DNA of 54,118 nucleotides, from the NCBI GenBank assembly GCA_023259065.1, contig JAHFQY010000014.1, positions 1-54,118 on the forward strand. Direction: 5' to 3'. This stretch comes from Nitrosomonadales bacterium (GTDB lineage: Bacteria > Pseudomonadota > Gammaproteobacteria > Burkholderiales > Gallionellaceae). Under the pieces are notes generated by a model. That model saw only the letters and a program-made list of their open reading frames with translations, had not been told where the DNA came from and made no database searches. Positions 1-8,012 of the stretch are shown piece after piece; the first letter of the stretch is position 1, and every line of letters starts with the position of its first letter. A program made the position numbers and the translations under genes.

Positions 1-272
1 ACCACCAGCATGATGGTCGGGCTGAATCCCATCTTTTCAGCAAACTCCTGCGGCAGATTGGCGCCCAGAGCAAGGATCGCAATCGCCAGGAACAACATCA
101 CCTGCAAATAGCGGAACAGCGCGATAACTACAGAAGTCGTCAGCACCAACAGTAGCAACTTCTTGTCCACCATATTGCCCACGAGCTGATCCGGCAGATT
201 CGCGGCAAAGCTCATCAACGATACAAGAACCAGAATGACAATTTCATTCGACTTGGCCTGGATTTTCTTCAT
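1..272 (-). CDS. Small multi-spanning membrane protein, 3' end beyond the window
   Basis: An open frame starts with ATG at 272 and runs off the left edge after 90 codons, so the C-terminus is missing. A GGAG ribosome binding site lies 6 bases upstream. The N-terminus is MKKIQAKSNEIVILVLVSLM, then a second hydrophobic stretch (about residues 38-70, with LLLLVLTTSVVIALF and VMLFLAIAILAL). The short motif ANLP occurs twice (about residues 24 and 71), once after each hydrophobic segment, which suggests a repeated helix-loop unit. No family is recognised. The gene is the first coding sequence downstream of the c-di-GMP-I riboswitch at 382-472 on the same strand. It is therefore a probable c-di-GMP-regulated gene. 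The function is unknown. Confidence 0.7.
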   Translation of the reverse strand, partial: MKKIQAKSNEIVILVLVSLMSFAANLPDQLVGNMVDKKLLLLVLTTSVVIALFRYLQVMLFLAIAILALGANLPQEFAEKMGFSPTIMLV

Positions 273-381
273 GGTGCGCTCCGATCAGCTATATATGACC
301 AAAATCGGGCAACGCCAACAACAGGTCGGAAAGGGATAACAACAGGAGGGAACTGCAGAAAAACGCGAGGAAGCATCGGCT

Positions 382-472
382 CATCTGGCAATCCCGCTGT
401 CGTAGAATCGTGTGGATTCCTTAGACCGGTGATTTTGCGTCCCTGCCTTTTGGCAGGTTTGCCCTTGTTCAG
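382..472 (-). promoter_or_regulatory. Cyclic-di-GMP-I (GEMM-I) riboswitch aptamer
   Basis: Read on the minus strand, the segment carries the conserved GEMM-I blocks in order: GGGCAAACC; a short hairpin (TGCC-AAAA-GGCA); GGGACGCAAA; CACCGGTCTAA; a second hairpin (GGAATC with GATTCT); and ACGACAGCGGGATTGCC. This order and spacing match the Vc2-type c-di-GMP aptamer: GNRA-like tetraloop helix, the joining GGGACGCAAAG-type strand, tetraloop-receptor strand CCGGYCTAA, and closing GCGGGRTTGCC. The aptamer ends about 110 bases before the ATG at 272. I find no convincing terminator hairpin in that gap, so whether the switch acts on transcription or translation is unresolved. An antisense-like reading of the area as protein is not supported. 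Confidence 0.88.
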
Positions 473-519
473 ATTCTTTATGCCATTTCAGCAGCAAGTG
501 GCTGAAACTCATGCGTGGC

Positions 520-547
520 ATCCTACGCCACGGGTGGGATTTGTCAA
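520..547 (-). promoter_or_regulatory. Sigma70-like promoter for the riboswitch transcript
   Basis: On the minus strand a perfect -35 TTGACA (complement of 542-547) is followed 16 bases later by TAGGAT (complement of 520-525), a reasonable -10. The start of transcription would lie near 513, some 40 bases before the aptamer. This gives the downstream gene its own start, separate from the diguanylate cyclase gene. Confidence 0.55.
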
Positions 548-604
548 GATTGGCAGCCCAGCCCTGCCCGGCCGCCGCCACAACGGGGCACCCTAGTAAA
601 CTGA

Positions 605-1690
605 TTACACAGGAAATTCTTCGGCACACACCACCCTGTTGCGGCCGCCTTCCTTGGCCTGGTACAGCGCCGCATCTGCCGCACTGACCAGCTTTTCGGC
701 CAGAGTACTCTCATCCCCCGCCAATTCTGCGGGCAACATGGCCACACCAATGGAAATAGTCACCGCCAGATTTTCGCCGGGCAAGGGCTGAAATGGATGC
801 GCAGCTATCGAGGTGCGAATGCGCTCGGCAATTTCGTACGCCTGCTTGAGCCCTGTGTGCGGCAACAGGGCAACGAATTCCTCACCGCCATAGCGGGCGA
901 TGATGTCATTGCTGCGCAGCTGCAATTTGATCAGTCGCGCCACGTTACGCAACACTTCATCGCCGGCATGATGCCCCAGGGTATCGTTGATGCGCTTGAA
1001 TTTGTCTATATCGAGAAACATGCAGGCCAGGTTGAGGTAATGGCGGCGCGCATGGGCAATTTCGTCGTGGCAACGCGTCTCGAAGAAGCGCCGGTTGTGC
1101 ACGCCGGTGAGCGGATCGGTCAACCCAACCAGTTTCAGGCGTTCGTGATTCAGTGCATTCTCCAGACAGATGGAGAATATTGCGGCCAGCCTTTCAAGAA
1201 AATCCGTGCCGCTGTCCGCGGCAAAGCGCTCGGCCTTGCAGCTGGCAAGATTCAGGCTGCCTATCAATTCGCCCTGGCGCATTATCGGCAACAACACCAT
1301 GGACAGGCAGCCGGAAGGCCAAGGGTCGAATATGGCCCCCTGCAACTCTGCATCAAACGCGCCCAGATAGGGATGCACATTGGCGATATGCAGCTTTTCC
1401 AGCAGCACCAACCCCGGCGACTCGGCACTGCCGCGCTTTTCGCTTTCCAGAATACGCGCAATTTCATATTCGGGGTCGGCCAGCACCAGGGTGACCGCAT
1501 CGATATCGCAGGCGGACTTATAGTCTTCCAGCAACACCTGAATCAACCCAGCCAGCGAGCGCGTGGCAATCAGGCGCTGCTCCAGCTGGTCCAGGCGGCG
1601 CAGTTTTTTTTCATTCAGGCGCGCCTCGTCCAGCAGGGTTTGCAGCTGGCGGCGCAGGAGCTGGTTCTCGGTTTGCAGGGCATTCTCCAT
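605..1690 (-). CDS. Diguanylate cyclase: GAF-like N-domain plus GGDEF
   Basis: The 361-residue protein starts with a coiled coil (about 1-40), then a GAF-like sensory region (about 45-180) and a GGDEF domain (about 185-355). The catalytic motif is GGEEF at 268-272, a standard active variant. An RxxD product-inhibition site (RSND, 259-262) lies exactly five residues before it, as expected for a feedback-inhibited enzyme. LTDPLTGVHNRR opens the domain, and DIDKFKRINDTLGH supplies the metal and substrate residues. There is no membrane segment, so it should be cytoplasmic. It would make c-di-GMP from two GTP. Its stop codon lies just upstream of the promoter and riboswitch of the next gene on the same strand. 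The input sensed by the GAF-like part is unknown. Confidence 0.9.
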   Translation of the reverse strand: MENALQTENQLLRRQLQTLLDEARLNEKKLRRLDQLEQRLIATRSLAGLIQVLLEDYKSACDIDAVTLVLADPEYEIARILESEKRGSAESPGLVLLEKLHIANVHPYLGAFDAELQGAIFDPWPSGCLSMVLLPIMRQGELIGSLNLASCKAERFAADSGTDFLERLAAIFSICLENALNHERLKLVGLTDPLTGVHNRRFFETRCHDEIAHARRHYLNLACMFLDIDKFKRINDTLGHHAGDEVLRNVARLIKLQLRSNDIIARYGGEEFVALLPHTGLKQAYEIAERIRTSIAAHPFQPLPGENLAVTISIGVAMLPAELAGDESTLAEKLVSAADAALYQAKEGGRNRVVCAEEFPV

Positions 1691-1770
1691 CGGGATGATT
1701 GCGGCTCGGCAAAATTGTAGCAGAATAAAATTGCTTTAATCCTCCATGTGTTTTGAGTGCGGCCACGCCC

Positions 1771-1798
1771 CGGACACAAGGCATGTGTCTGTTATGAT
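1771..1798 (+). promoter_or_regulatory. Possible promoter giving a leaderless mRNA for the ABC-F gene
   Basis: TATGAT at 1793-1798 is a near-consensus -10. CGGACA at 1771-1776, 16 bases upstream, is a weak -35 keeping the GACA core. Transcription would begin about 7 bases after the -10, at or beside the ATG at 1805, and no Shine-Dalgarno sequence is visible before that ATG. This is only a motif-level prediction. Confidence 0.35.
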
Positions 1799-1804
1799 TG
1801 CGCC

Positions 1805-3655
1805 ATGCTCAACATCCAGAATCTGACCTATCTGCAGGGCGGCGTGCCGCTGCTGCAAAATGTAAACCTGCAGGCATTTGCCAACCAGCGCATCGGCCTG
1901 GTCGGCAAAAATGGCTGCGGCAAGTCCACCCTGTTTCGCTTGATACGCGGCGAGATCAAGCCTGAGAGCGGCGATATCACCCTGCAATCCGGCAAGACCA
2001 TCGCCTTTGTCGAACAGGAGATTGCCACTTCAGATCAAGCCGCAGTGGAGTTTGTGCTGGATGGCGATGTCGAGTTGCGCCAGCTGGAAAAATCTCTGGC
2101 GCGTGAACATCACGACGCGGCCTGGTTTGAAGCGCAAAGCCGCTACGAGGCCATCAACGGCTATGTAGCCAAGGCCCGCGCCGCGCAGTTGCTGAACGGG
2201 CTGGGCTTCGCCAACAACACCCTGGAGCGCCCCGTGAGCAGCTTCTCCGGCGGCTGGCGCATGCGTCTCAACCTGGCGCGCGCACTGATGCACCGGGCCG
2301 ACCTGCTGTTGCTGGACGAGCCCACCAACCACCTGGATCTCGAGGCCATCCTGTGGCTGGAGCAATATCTGGCGCGTTACCCGGGCAGTCTGCTGCTAGT
2401 ATCGCACGACCGCGAGTTCCTCAATGCCTGCGTCAACCGCATCGCCCATGTGCACGACCACAGCATAGACACATACGCTGGCGACTACGACGACTTCGAG
2501 CGCGCCCGCGCCGAAAAAATTGCACAGCAGAATCAGGCCTTCAATCAGCAGCAGGCCAAGATTGCGCATCTGGAAGATTTCGTGCGCCGCTTCCGCGCCA
2601 AAGCCACCAAAGCGAAGCAGGCACAGAGCCGGGTGAAGGCGCTGGAACGGCTGACACGCATCGCCCCGGCGCATGTGGCCGACGGCCATTTCGAGCTGGA
2701 AATAGAAGCGCCGGAACGCAGCCCCGACCTGTTGCTGCGCACCGAAAACGTCAGCTTTGGTTACGGCGAAAAATTGCTGTTCAGCAATCTCAATCTGGTG
2801 CTGCGCGCCGGTGCGCGCATCGCCCTGCTGGGCCCCAACGGCGCCGGCAAGTCCACGCTGATCAAGCTGCTGGTGGGCGAGCTTGCCCCCACTGCAGGCC
2901 GGCTGGAACTCACCCCCGATATACGCATCGGTTACTTCGCCCAGCATCAGCTGGAAAACCTGGACAGCACCGCCACCCCGCTGCAACACCTGGAGCGGCT
3001 GGCCCCCAAAGAAAAAACGCTGGCACTGCGCACCTTCCTCGGCCGCTTCGGCCTGGCCGGGGACAGCGAAAACCGCCCGGTGGCCAGTTTTTCCGGCGGT
3101 GAAAAAAGCCGCCTGGCACTGGCGCTGCTGGCCTGGCAAAAACCGCACCTGCTCCTGCTAGACGAGCCCACCAACCACCTCGACCTGGACATGCGCGACG
3201 CCCTCACCCTGGCGCTGGAGGAATACACCGGCGCAGTGGTGATCGTGTCGCACGACCGCAGCCTGATACGCGCGGTGGCGGACGAATTGTGGCTGGTGGC
3301 GGATGGCAAGGCCGGATTGTTTGACGGCGACTTGGAAGACTACAAGAGCTGGATAGAGGCGCGCCGCCCGCGCGAAGTTGCCGCCCCTGTAGCCAAGACC
3401 CCACAGCCTGCGCTTGCGCGCCCCAATCGCAAGGCCCTGCAGTCAAAACTGTCGAAACTGAACACCGCTTTGGCAGCGGCTCAAACCGAGCTGACTATCG
3501 TCACCAACAAGCTAGCCGACCCTGCTACCTATGACAACCTTGCACGCAGCGAAGTCGACAAGCTGAATGCACTGCATGCCTCCCTCGAACAGAAAGTGGC
3601 CGAGCTGGAGGAAAGCTGGCTGGAGCTGGAAATGGCGATGGAAGAGGCGGGCTGA
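1805..3655 (+). CDS. ABC-F family ATPase, YheS-like
   Basis: The protein has two fused ATP-binding cassettes and no membrane segment. Cassette 1 has Walker A GKNGCGKST (about 36), signature SGGWRMRL (about 148) and Walker B LLLLDEPTNHLD. Cassette 2 has GPNGAGKST (about 343), SGGEKSRL (about 429) and LLLLDEPTNHLDLD. Between them lies the charged linker typical of ABC-F proteins, and the C-terminus (about 540-616) is a predicted coiled coil. ABC-F proteins act on ribosomes as translation factors rather than as transporters. Length (616 residues) and domain order resemble E. coli YheS. I chose ATG 1805 because the open frame before it (from 1757) has no similarity to the family and the protein begins MLNIQNLTY, the usual start. 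It could be called Uup-like, but YheS fits better. Confidence 0.92.
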   Translation: MLNIQNLTYLQGGVPLLQNVNLQAFANQRIGLVGKNGCGKSTLFRLIRGEIKPESGDITLQSGKTIAFVEQEIATSDQAAVEFVLDGDVELRQLEKSLAREHHDAAWFEAQSRYEAINGYVAKARAAQLLNGLGFANNTLERPVSSFSGGWRMRLNLARALMHRADLLLLDEPTNHLDLEAILWLEQYLARYPGSLLLVSHDREFLNACVNRIAHVHDHSIDTYAGDYDDFERARAEKIAQQNQAFNQQQAKIAHLEDFVRRFRAKATKAKQAQSRVKALERLTRIAPAHVADGHFELEIEAPERSPDLLLRTENVSFGYGEKLLFSNLNLVLRAGARIALLGPNGAGKSTLIKLLVGELAPTAGRLELTPDIRIGYFAQHQLENLDSTATPLQHLERLAPKEKTLALRTFLGRFGLAGDSENRPVASFSGGEKSRLALALLAWQKPHLLLLDEPTNHLDLDMRDALTLALEEYTGAVVIVSHDRSLIRAVADELWLVADGKAGLFDGDLEDYKSWIEARRPREVAAPVAKTPQPALARPNRKALQSKLSKLNTALAAAQTELTIVTNKLADPATYDNLARSEVDKLNALHASLEQKVAELEESWLELEMAMEEAG

Positions 3656-3731
3656 CACACCCTAGGCAATTGCTACCAAATGTAATAATGTGCTGCACAC
3701 TCCTTTCCCACAATTTCTCAAGGAACAAAAC

Positions 3732-4682
3732 ATGCAGAAATTCCTCCGGCTGAGTTTGTCCCTGTGCTGCCTCTTGCTTACCCTGGGCAGTGTGCAAGCA
3801 GCAGAGCAACAGCGCGACTATCCGCTAACACGCCTGGCTCCCCACACCTACATTATTCAAGGCCCGGTGGGCTATCCCTCGGTGGAAAATCAGGGCTTTA
3901 TGAACAACCCGGGTTTTGTCATCACCCGCAATGGCGTGGTGGTCATCGACCCCGGTTCCAGCGTGCAGTCTGGCCGCATGGTGCTAAAGCAGCTGCGCAC
4001 CATTACCCGACTACCCGTAACTCATGTCATCAACACCCATGTGCATGGTGACCACTGGCTGGGCAATCAGGCCATCGTCGAAGCCTACCCCAAGGCCGTG
4101 CTGATGGCTCATCCCGAAATGATCAGGCTGGCAAACAACGGGGCCGGTGCGGAATGGGTGGCGCTGATGGAACGCTCCACCAACGGCTTTACCAGGGGAA
4201 CCGTAGCGGTCGTCCCCGTTGTGGCCATGAATGATGGCGCCGAGCTCAAGGCCGGTGGCATGACATTCCGCTTCTACGCCCCCAGTGATGCCCACAGCCA
4301 CACGGACATCATGATTCAGGTGGTGGAAGAATCCGTGGTATTCGCCGGTGACAATGTGCTCAATCAACGCATCGCACGCATGGATGACGCCACCTTTGCC
4401 GGCAATATTGCCGCATGCGAAGTCGCTGCCGCCATCAAGGCAAAAGTATATGTGCCCGGGCATGGACCAGCAGGCGACATCAAGGTCGTCAACAACTTCC
4501 ACACTTATCTGTCCACCCTTTTCAATGAAGTAAAAGCGCTGCACGAGCAAGGCAAGCTGGATTTTGAAATGAAAGACGCCGTCGTGGCCAGGCTGGTTCC
4601 CTATCAAAACTGGCCGGGCTTCAGCGACGAAGTGGGGCGTCATATCAGCCTTGCAGTTCTGGAGCTGGATAACGCTTTTTAG
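3732..4682 (+). CDS. Exported metallo-beta-lactamase-fold hydrolase (SoxH-like)
   Basis: A signal peptide (about 1-22, ending GSVQA) precedes a metallo-beta-lactamase fold. The zinc motif THVHGDHWLGN is at about 102-112, a later metal Asp is in VFAGDN (about 205), and PGHG (about 241) supplies the last His. The family includes SoxH and the quinoprotein-relay zinc hydrolases of sulfur and methylotrophic bacteria. The product is expected in the periplasm. The substrate cannot be read from the sequence. The ATG at 3732 follows AAGGAACAAAAC and gives a clean signal peptide; the upstream in-frame ATG at 3690 does not. Two exported rhodaneses follow on the same strand, which suggests a shared role in periplasmic sulfur compounds. 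Confidence 0.85.
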   Translation: MQKFLRLSLSLCCLLLTLGSVQAAEQQRDYPLTRLAPHTYIIQGPVGYPSVENQGFMNNPGFVITRNGVVVIDPGSSVQSGRMVLKQLRTITRLPVTHVINTHVHGDHWLGNQAIVEAYPKAVLMAHPEMIRLANNGAGAEWVALMERSTNGFTRGTVAVVPVVAMNDGAELKAGGMTFRFYAPSDAHSHTDIMIQVVEESVVFAGDNVLNQRIARMDDATFAGNIAACEVAAAIKAKVYVPGHGPAGDIKVVNNFHTYLSTLFNEVKALHEQGKLDFEMKDAVVARLVPYQNWPGFSDEVGRHISLAVLELDNAF

Positions 4683-4863
4683 TTTCTCCCGGCATATCGT
4701 GCTGGCGCAGTACCCTTGTATTCTGCTCAAGCTTTAACTTGTTTTATGAACAAACCATGGCACTATTTGCAATGTGGATATAGGCAATAACACCAGTATC
4801 CCGGTGCCCGCAGTTGGCACTTGTTAGTCTGTATTCCGTCAGTTTTTTTAGAAGGGAAGATTA

Positions 4864-5082
4864 ATGATCAGCGCTTACAAACGAGCCATTGCCGTAATTA
4901 GTTTCTTTGCATTATTCGCTGTCCATCCAGTGACGCAAGCGGAAGAAAAAAAACCTGAGAGCGCCGCGCAAAGCGGTGTGGCTGCACAGGGAACACAAGA
5001 CCAGTCCAAGGATGCAAAGCCTGCCAAGGCCGATGAATCCAAAAAGAAATCCGCCGACGCCGAACCAGAATGTAACAACTAA
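4864..5082 (+). CDS. Small secreted lysine/alanine-rich protein
   Basis: A 72-residue reading frame starts with ATG 4864 behind a GAAGGGAAG ribosome binding site. It has a typical signal peptide (about 1-26, AVHPVTQA then EEKKPE). The mature part is about 46 residues, low in complexity, rich in Lys, Ala, Ser, Asp and Glu, and ends EPECNN, so it has a single Cys near the C-terminus. No family is recognised. It lies between the metallo-hydrolase and the rhodanese pair, all on the same strand. A single terminal Cys in an exported peptide next to sulfurtransferases might serve as a sulfur or thiol carrier, but that is speculation. Confidence 0.55.
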   Translation: MISAYKRAIAVISFFALFAVHPVTQAEEKKPESAAQSGVAAQGTQDQSKDAKPAKADESKKKSADAEPECNN

Positions 5083-5206
5083 GCGAATTCATTTCCCCCG
5101 TGGCGCGAACTTTGTGCCCCGGGAGATTGAGTATTCAACCTCCAGACATAAGGGGGAGCATTTATAAATCGAATTAACGGATGTCCAACCAAAGGAGAAG
5201 CAAGTA

Positions 5207-5863
5207 ATGAAATACAGCAAACTCATTACCAACACCGCACTGCTGGCCGGCCTTGCACTTTCGGCGGTCACTGTGGCTCATGGCGAACCATTGAAGGTCA
5301 ACATCACCAAAGACGTGGGCCAGGTTGAAGCCGTGCACAACGGCAACAAGGTCACCATCATGCGCAATCAGGATGAGAAAAACACGGTCAATCCTGCGTT
5401 TGCATTGACATCCCGTACCTGCCCTCCATTCTGTGTGCAACCTGCCACACTGGCTCCCGGGGTTGAAACCGTAGGCGAGGTTGAAGTGCTGGGCTACATC
5501 AAGAAAATGACTGACGGGGACAAGTCAGTTCTGCTGATCGATTCACGCACCCCGGACTGGGTGGTCAGGGGCACCATACCGGGCTCCATCAGTCTGCCCT
5601 ACACCAAGCTCGACGATACCAAGGGAGCCGACCCCCTTTCCGTGGCAGAAGCCATGGAGCTGTTTGGCGCCAAGGAAACCAGCAAGGGTTGGGATTTCAG
5701 CAAGGCCAAAACTCTGGTGCTGTTCTGCAACGGCATGTGGTGCGGCCAGTCGCCCAACAACATCCGCACCCTGGTCAAGCTCAACTATCCGGCCGACAAG
5801 ATCAAGTGGTACCGCGGTGGCATGCAGGACTGGGAAACCCTGGGCCTGACCACCGTCAAGTAA
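5207..5863 (+). CDS. Periplasmic rhodanese-domain protein, copy 1
   Basis: The 218-residue protein has a signal peptide (about 1-26, ending VAHG), a short N-terminal domain with the motif CPPFC at about 72-76, and a C-terminal rhodanese domain (about 90-215). The rhodanese loop is FCNGMWCGQSP, with the presumed persulfide Cys at about 174 and a second Cys five residues on. The domain start LIDSRTPDWVVRGTIPGS and end WYRGGMQDWETLGL are typical. A good ribosome binding site (AAAGGAGAAG) precedes ATG 5207. The next gene is a close duplicate. The paired cysteines in both domains suggest thiol or sulfane-sulfur transfer in the periplasm. The physiological donor and acceptor are unknown. Confidence 0.85.
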   Translation: MKYSKLITNTALLAGLALSAVTVAHGEPLKVNITKDVGQVEAVHNGNKVTIMRNQDEKNTVNPAFALTSRTCPPFCVQPATLAPGVETVGEVEVLGYIKKMTDGDKSVLLIDSRTPDWVVRGTIPGSISLPYTKLDDTKGADPLSVAEAMELFGAKETSKGWDFSKAKTLVLFCNGMWCGQSPNNIRTLVKLNYPADKIKWYRGGMQDWETLGLTTVK

Positions 5864-5902
5864 TGTGCCGCAATTAACCACCGAATCTGGAGGATTTAAA
5901 AC

Positions 5903-6607
5903 ATGAATACACGTTCATCATCCCTGCTCAAGGGCGTTGCCGCGGTTGCGGCTCTGGCGTTGTTTTCCGGCTGTAGCAGTACAACCCCGAGTGCCGCCAG
6001 CACTCCCGCCGCACCAGCCAAAAGCACCGAAATAGCGGTAAAAATAACGCCTGCAATCGCCTCTATGGAAGTCATGCATAACGGCAAGCCGGTTACCATC
6101 ATGCGCAATCAGGACCAGAAGAACACGGTCAATCCCGCGTTTGCGACCACATCGCGCGCTTGTCCGCCATTCTGTGTGCAGCCTTACACAATTGCAGCCG
6201 GCGTGGAAACCATTGCCGAAATGGAAGTGCTGGGCTACCTGAAAAAAATGAAAGAGGGTGACAAGTCCATCGTGCTGATTGATTCGCGCACGCCGGACTG
6301 GCTGGCCAGGGGCACCATCCCCGGTGCAATCAACCTGCCCTACACCAAGCTGGATGACTCAAAAGGAGCTGACCCGCTTTCTGTGGCCGAGGCCATGGAA
6401 CTGTTTGGCGCCAAGGAAACCAGCAAGGGTTGGGACTACAGCAACGCAAAAACCGTGGTGCTGTTCTGCAACGGCATGTGGTGCGGCCAGTCTCCCAACA
6501 ACATCCGCACCCTGGTGAAAATGGGCTATCCTGTTGCCAAGATCAAGTGGTACCGTGGCGGCATGCAGAACTGGGAAAACCTGGGCTTGACCACAGTCAC
6601 TCCCTGA
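5903..6607 (+). CDS. Rhodanese-domain lipoprotein, copy 2
   Basis: The 234-residue protein is a tandem duplicate of the gene just upstream, from the HNGKPVTIMRNQD segment to the end. It shares CPPFC and the FCNGMWCGQSP active loop. The N-terminus differs: it is a lipoprotein signal with lipobox LFSGC and acylated Cys at about 24, followed by a Ser/Ala/Pro/Thr-rich linker. This copy should therefore be membrane-anchored, while copy 1 is soluble. The gap between the genes is 39 bases, with GGAGG before the ATG, so they are probably one transcript. The strong hairpin at 6629-6655 ends it. Confidence 0.85.
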   Translation: MNTRSSSLLKGVAAVAALALFSGCSSTTPSAASTPAAPAKSTEIAVKITPAIASMEVMHNGKPVTIMRNQDQKNTVNPAFATTSRACPPFCVQPYTIAAGVETIAEMEVLGYLKKMKEGDKSIVLIDSRTPDWLARGTIPGAINLPYTKLDDSKGADPLSVAEAMELFGAKETSKGWDYSNAKTVVLFCNGMWCGQSPNNIRTLVKMGYPVAKIKWYRGGMQNWENLGLTTVTP

Positions 6608-6628
6608 TTCAACTTTCTGCTGAACAAG

Positions 6629-6655
6629 AAAATGGCTGCCTGGTGCAGCCATTTT
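6629..6655. terminator. Bidirectional terminator between rhodanese pair and HD gene
   Basis: An 11-base-pair stem AAAATGGCTGC / GCAGCCATTTT with a five-base loop (6640-6644) is flanked by A and T runs, so it can act in both directions. It lies between two convergent genes (rhodanese lipoprotein on plus, HD protein on minus). Confidence 0.8.
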
Positions 6656-6696
6656 TCATTGCCCATCCCGCCTGGGGGCAAGCCCGGGCCTTAGTA

Positions 6697-7635
6697 TCAG
6701 ACGTACTCCGCTGCAAACTGCAGTTGCACCCGGCTGGAAATCTCACCGCGCCGCAACAAGGCTGTATATCCCGCCTCGCCATGGGCAAGCACCTGGGCCA
6801 GGTAAGAAATATTTTTCTCCATCGACTCGATATAGTAATTGTGCCGCACTCCCATGCACTCCTTGAAATGATGAGACAGCCTTTCCACCATGCCACCCAG
6901 CTCGTTTTTCAGCTTGCGCAAGGTGTGCTCATAGAACACAAAGGATTTGCCCAACAGGTCGTGAATGTTCTTGTAGTTACCCAGCCTGGATTCCTTGAAT
7001 TCGAAATACAGGAACATCAGTTTTTCCAGGTACAAGCGGTCTGCCATTTGCCCCACCAGATCAGCCGTGCTGACGATCTGCCCGAGCAGGCGCGTACGCT
7101 CATCGGGAAAATCGACCCTGGCAAAGCCTTTCATATGGTCGGTGCTTTGCAGCAGGAACCCCACGGTCAGGGTTAAATCAGCGGGGAAATTATGCTCGCT
7201 TGCATAGCGCCGCATAAACTTGATGCCACGGCTGACGTGGGTCTGGGTGAAATGCGCCCCCGTGCCAATTTCGCTGCCGCGCTGCTGTGCATAGCCCACG
7301 TCATGCAACAGGGCCGAAATCATGATCGCGTTCATTTCCCGTTCAGTCAGGGGCAGGCCGGAAATATGCGCACCGTGCATCAAGCGGATTGCGCAGATAA
7401 AGACAGACAGGGTGTGCGACAGGTCGTGATAGGGGGTGGCGATGGCGGCATAGCCGGGATATTCGCCACGGAACATGCGCACTACGTCATCAAAGGTGGT
7501 GCGCGCAGCTAAAAAATCAAAGGCCGGATTGATATGCCTGACTATTTCCACCCCGCTAGCCCAAACGGTTTCGGGATCACTATTGCTGAAAAGCATGCGG
7601 ACTTCGCTGGGAGCAGGTGCGCACTTCTTGTTCAT
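6697..7635 (-). CDS. HD-domain phosphohydrolase (cyclic-nucleotide-PDE-like)
   Basis: The 312-residue protein has an HD metal-dependent phosphohydrolase core: PYHDLSHTLSVF (about 95), then LLHDVGYAQQRGSEIGTGAHF (about 140), then the helix with HVSRG and later STDHMKG. The pattern H..HT..HD resembles the HD/PDEase superfamily more than HD-GYP; no GYP motif is present. No membrane segment or signal is seen. I chose ATG 7635 (MNKK) because GAGG lies six bases before it; ATG 7647 has no ribosome binding site. The substrate is not evident. The gene is alone on its strand, divergent from the MFS gene. Confidence 0.75.
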   Translation of the reverse strand: MNKKCAPAPSEVRMLFSNSDPETVWASGVEIVRHINPAFDFLAARTTFDDVVRMFRGEYPGYAAIATPYHDLSHTLSVFICAIRLMHGAHISGLPLTEREMNAIMISALLHDVGYAQQRGSEIGTGAHFTQTHVSRGIKFMRRYASEHNFPADLTLTVGFLLQSTDHMKGFARVDFPDERTRLLGQIVSTADLVGQMADRLYLEKLMFLYFEFKESRLGNYKNIHDLLGKSFVFYEHTLRKLKNELGGMVERLSHHFKECMGVRHNYYIESMEKNISYLAQVLAHGEAGYTALLRRGEISSRVQLQFAAEYV

Positions 7636-8012
7636 GATCATCCTCATGTTTCAGGCGGCGCGGCAATATTAGGGGAGAAACCCTGCTGCGTATACATGTA
7701 TATCGAACACATCTAAGCCGTATTATTCAGCCCCCTATTTCCAGTCACAAGCTATCTGAATCACTAGCTATGCAAGCCCGTGGAATTACCCACATCCATT
7801 TGAAAATATTGATCAATTGGATTCGCATGCCAGCTTGCATGTTTATCACAGCCGCAAGACGGGAAAATGGAATCCGCCAGGCAAGCTGATTGGCGCCCAC
7901 GGCTGGCAACCCGGCAATTTACCCTCCGTCTATCCGCATTTTTTCTTTACAATAGCCGCTTCGCCGCTGAATTCAGCATGGATTCTGGCCCATTTATCTC
8001 TGCTCCACACCC
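7636..8012. other. Non-coding gap between divergent HD and MFS genes
   Basis: This 377-base stretch should hold both promoters. I see AT-rich patches and a TACAAT at 7948-7953 that could be a -10 for the MFS gene, but no good -35, operator or RNA element. Short reading frames here look spurious. Confidence 0.5.

Noticed and set aside
381-629. 82-codon minus-strand frame across the riboswitch
   Set aside because: It runs through the promoter and aptamer with no ribosome site, and the sequence conservation pattern fits RNA blocks rather than codons.
5122-5143. Imperfect palindrome GGAGATTGAGTATTCAACCTCC-like upstream of the first rhodanese
   Set aside because: Symmetry is partial and short; with no T-run or known motif I could not tell it from chance.
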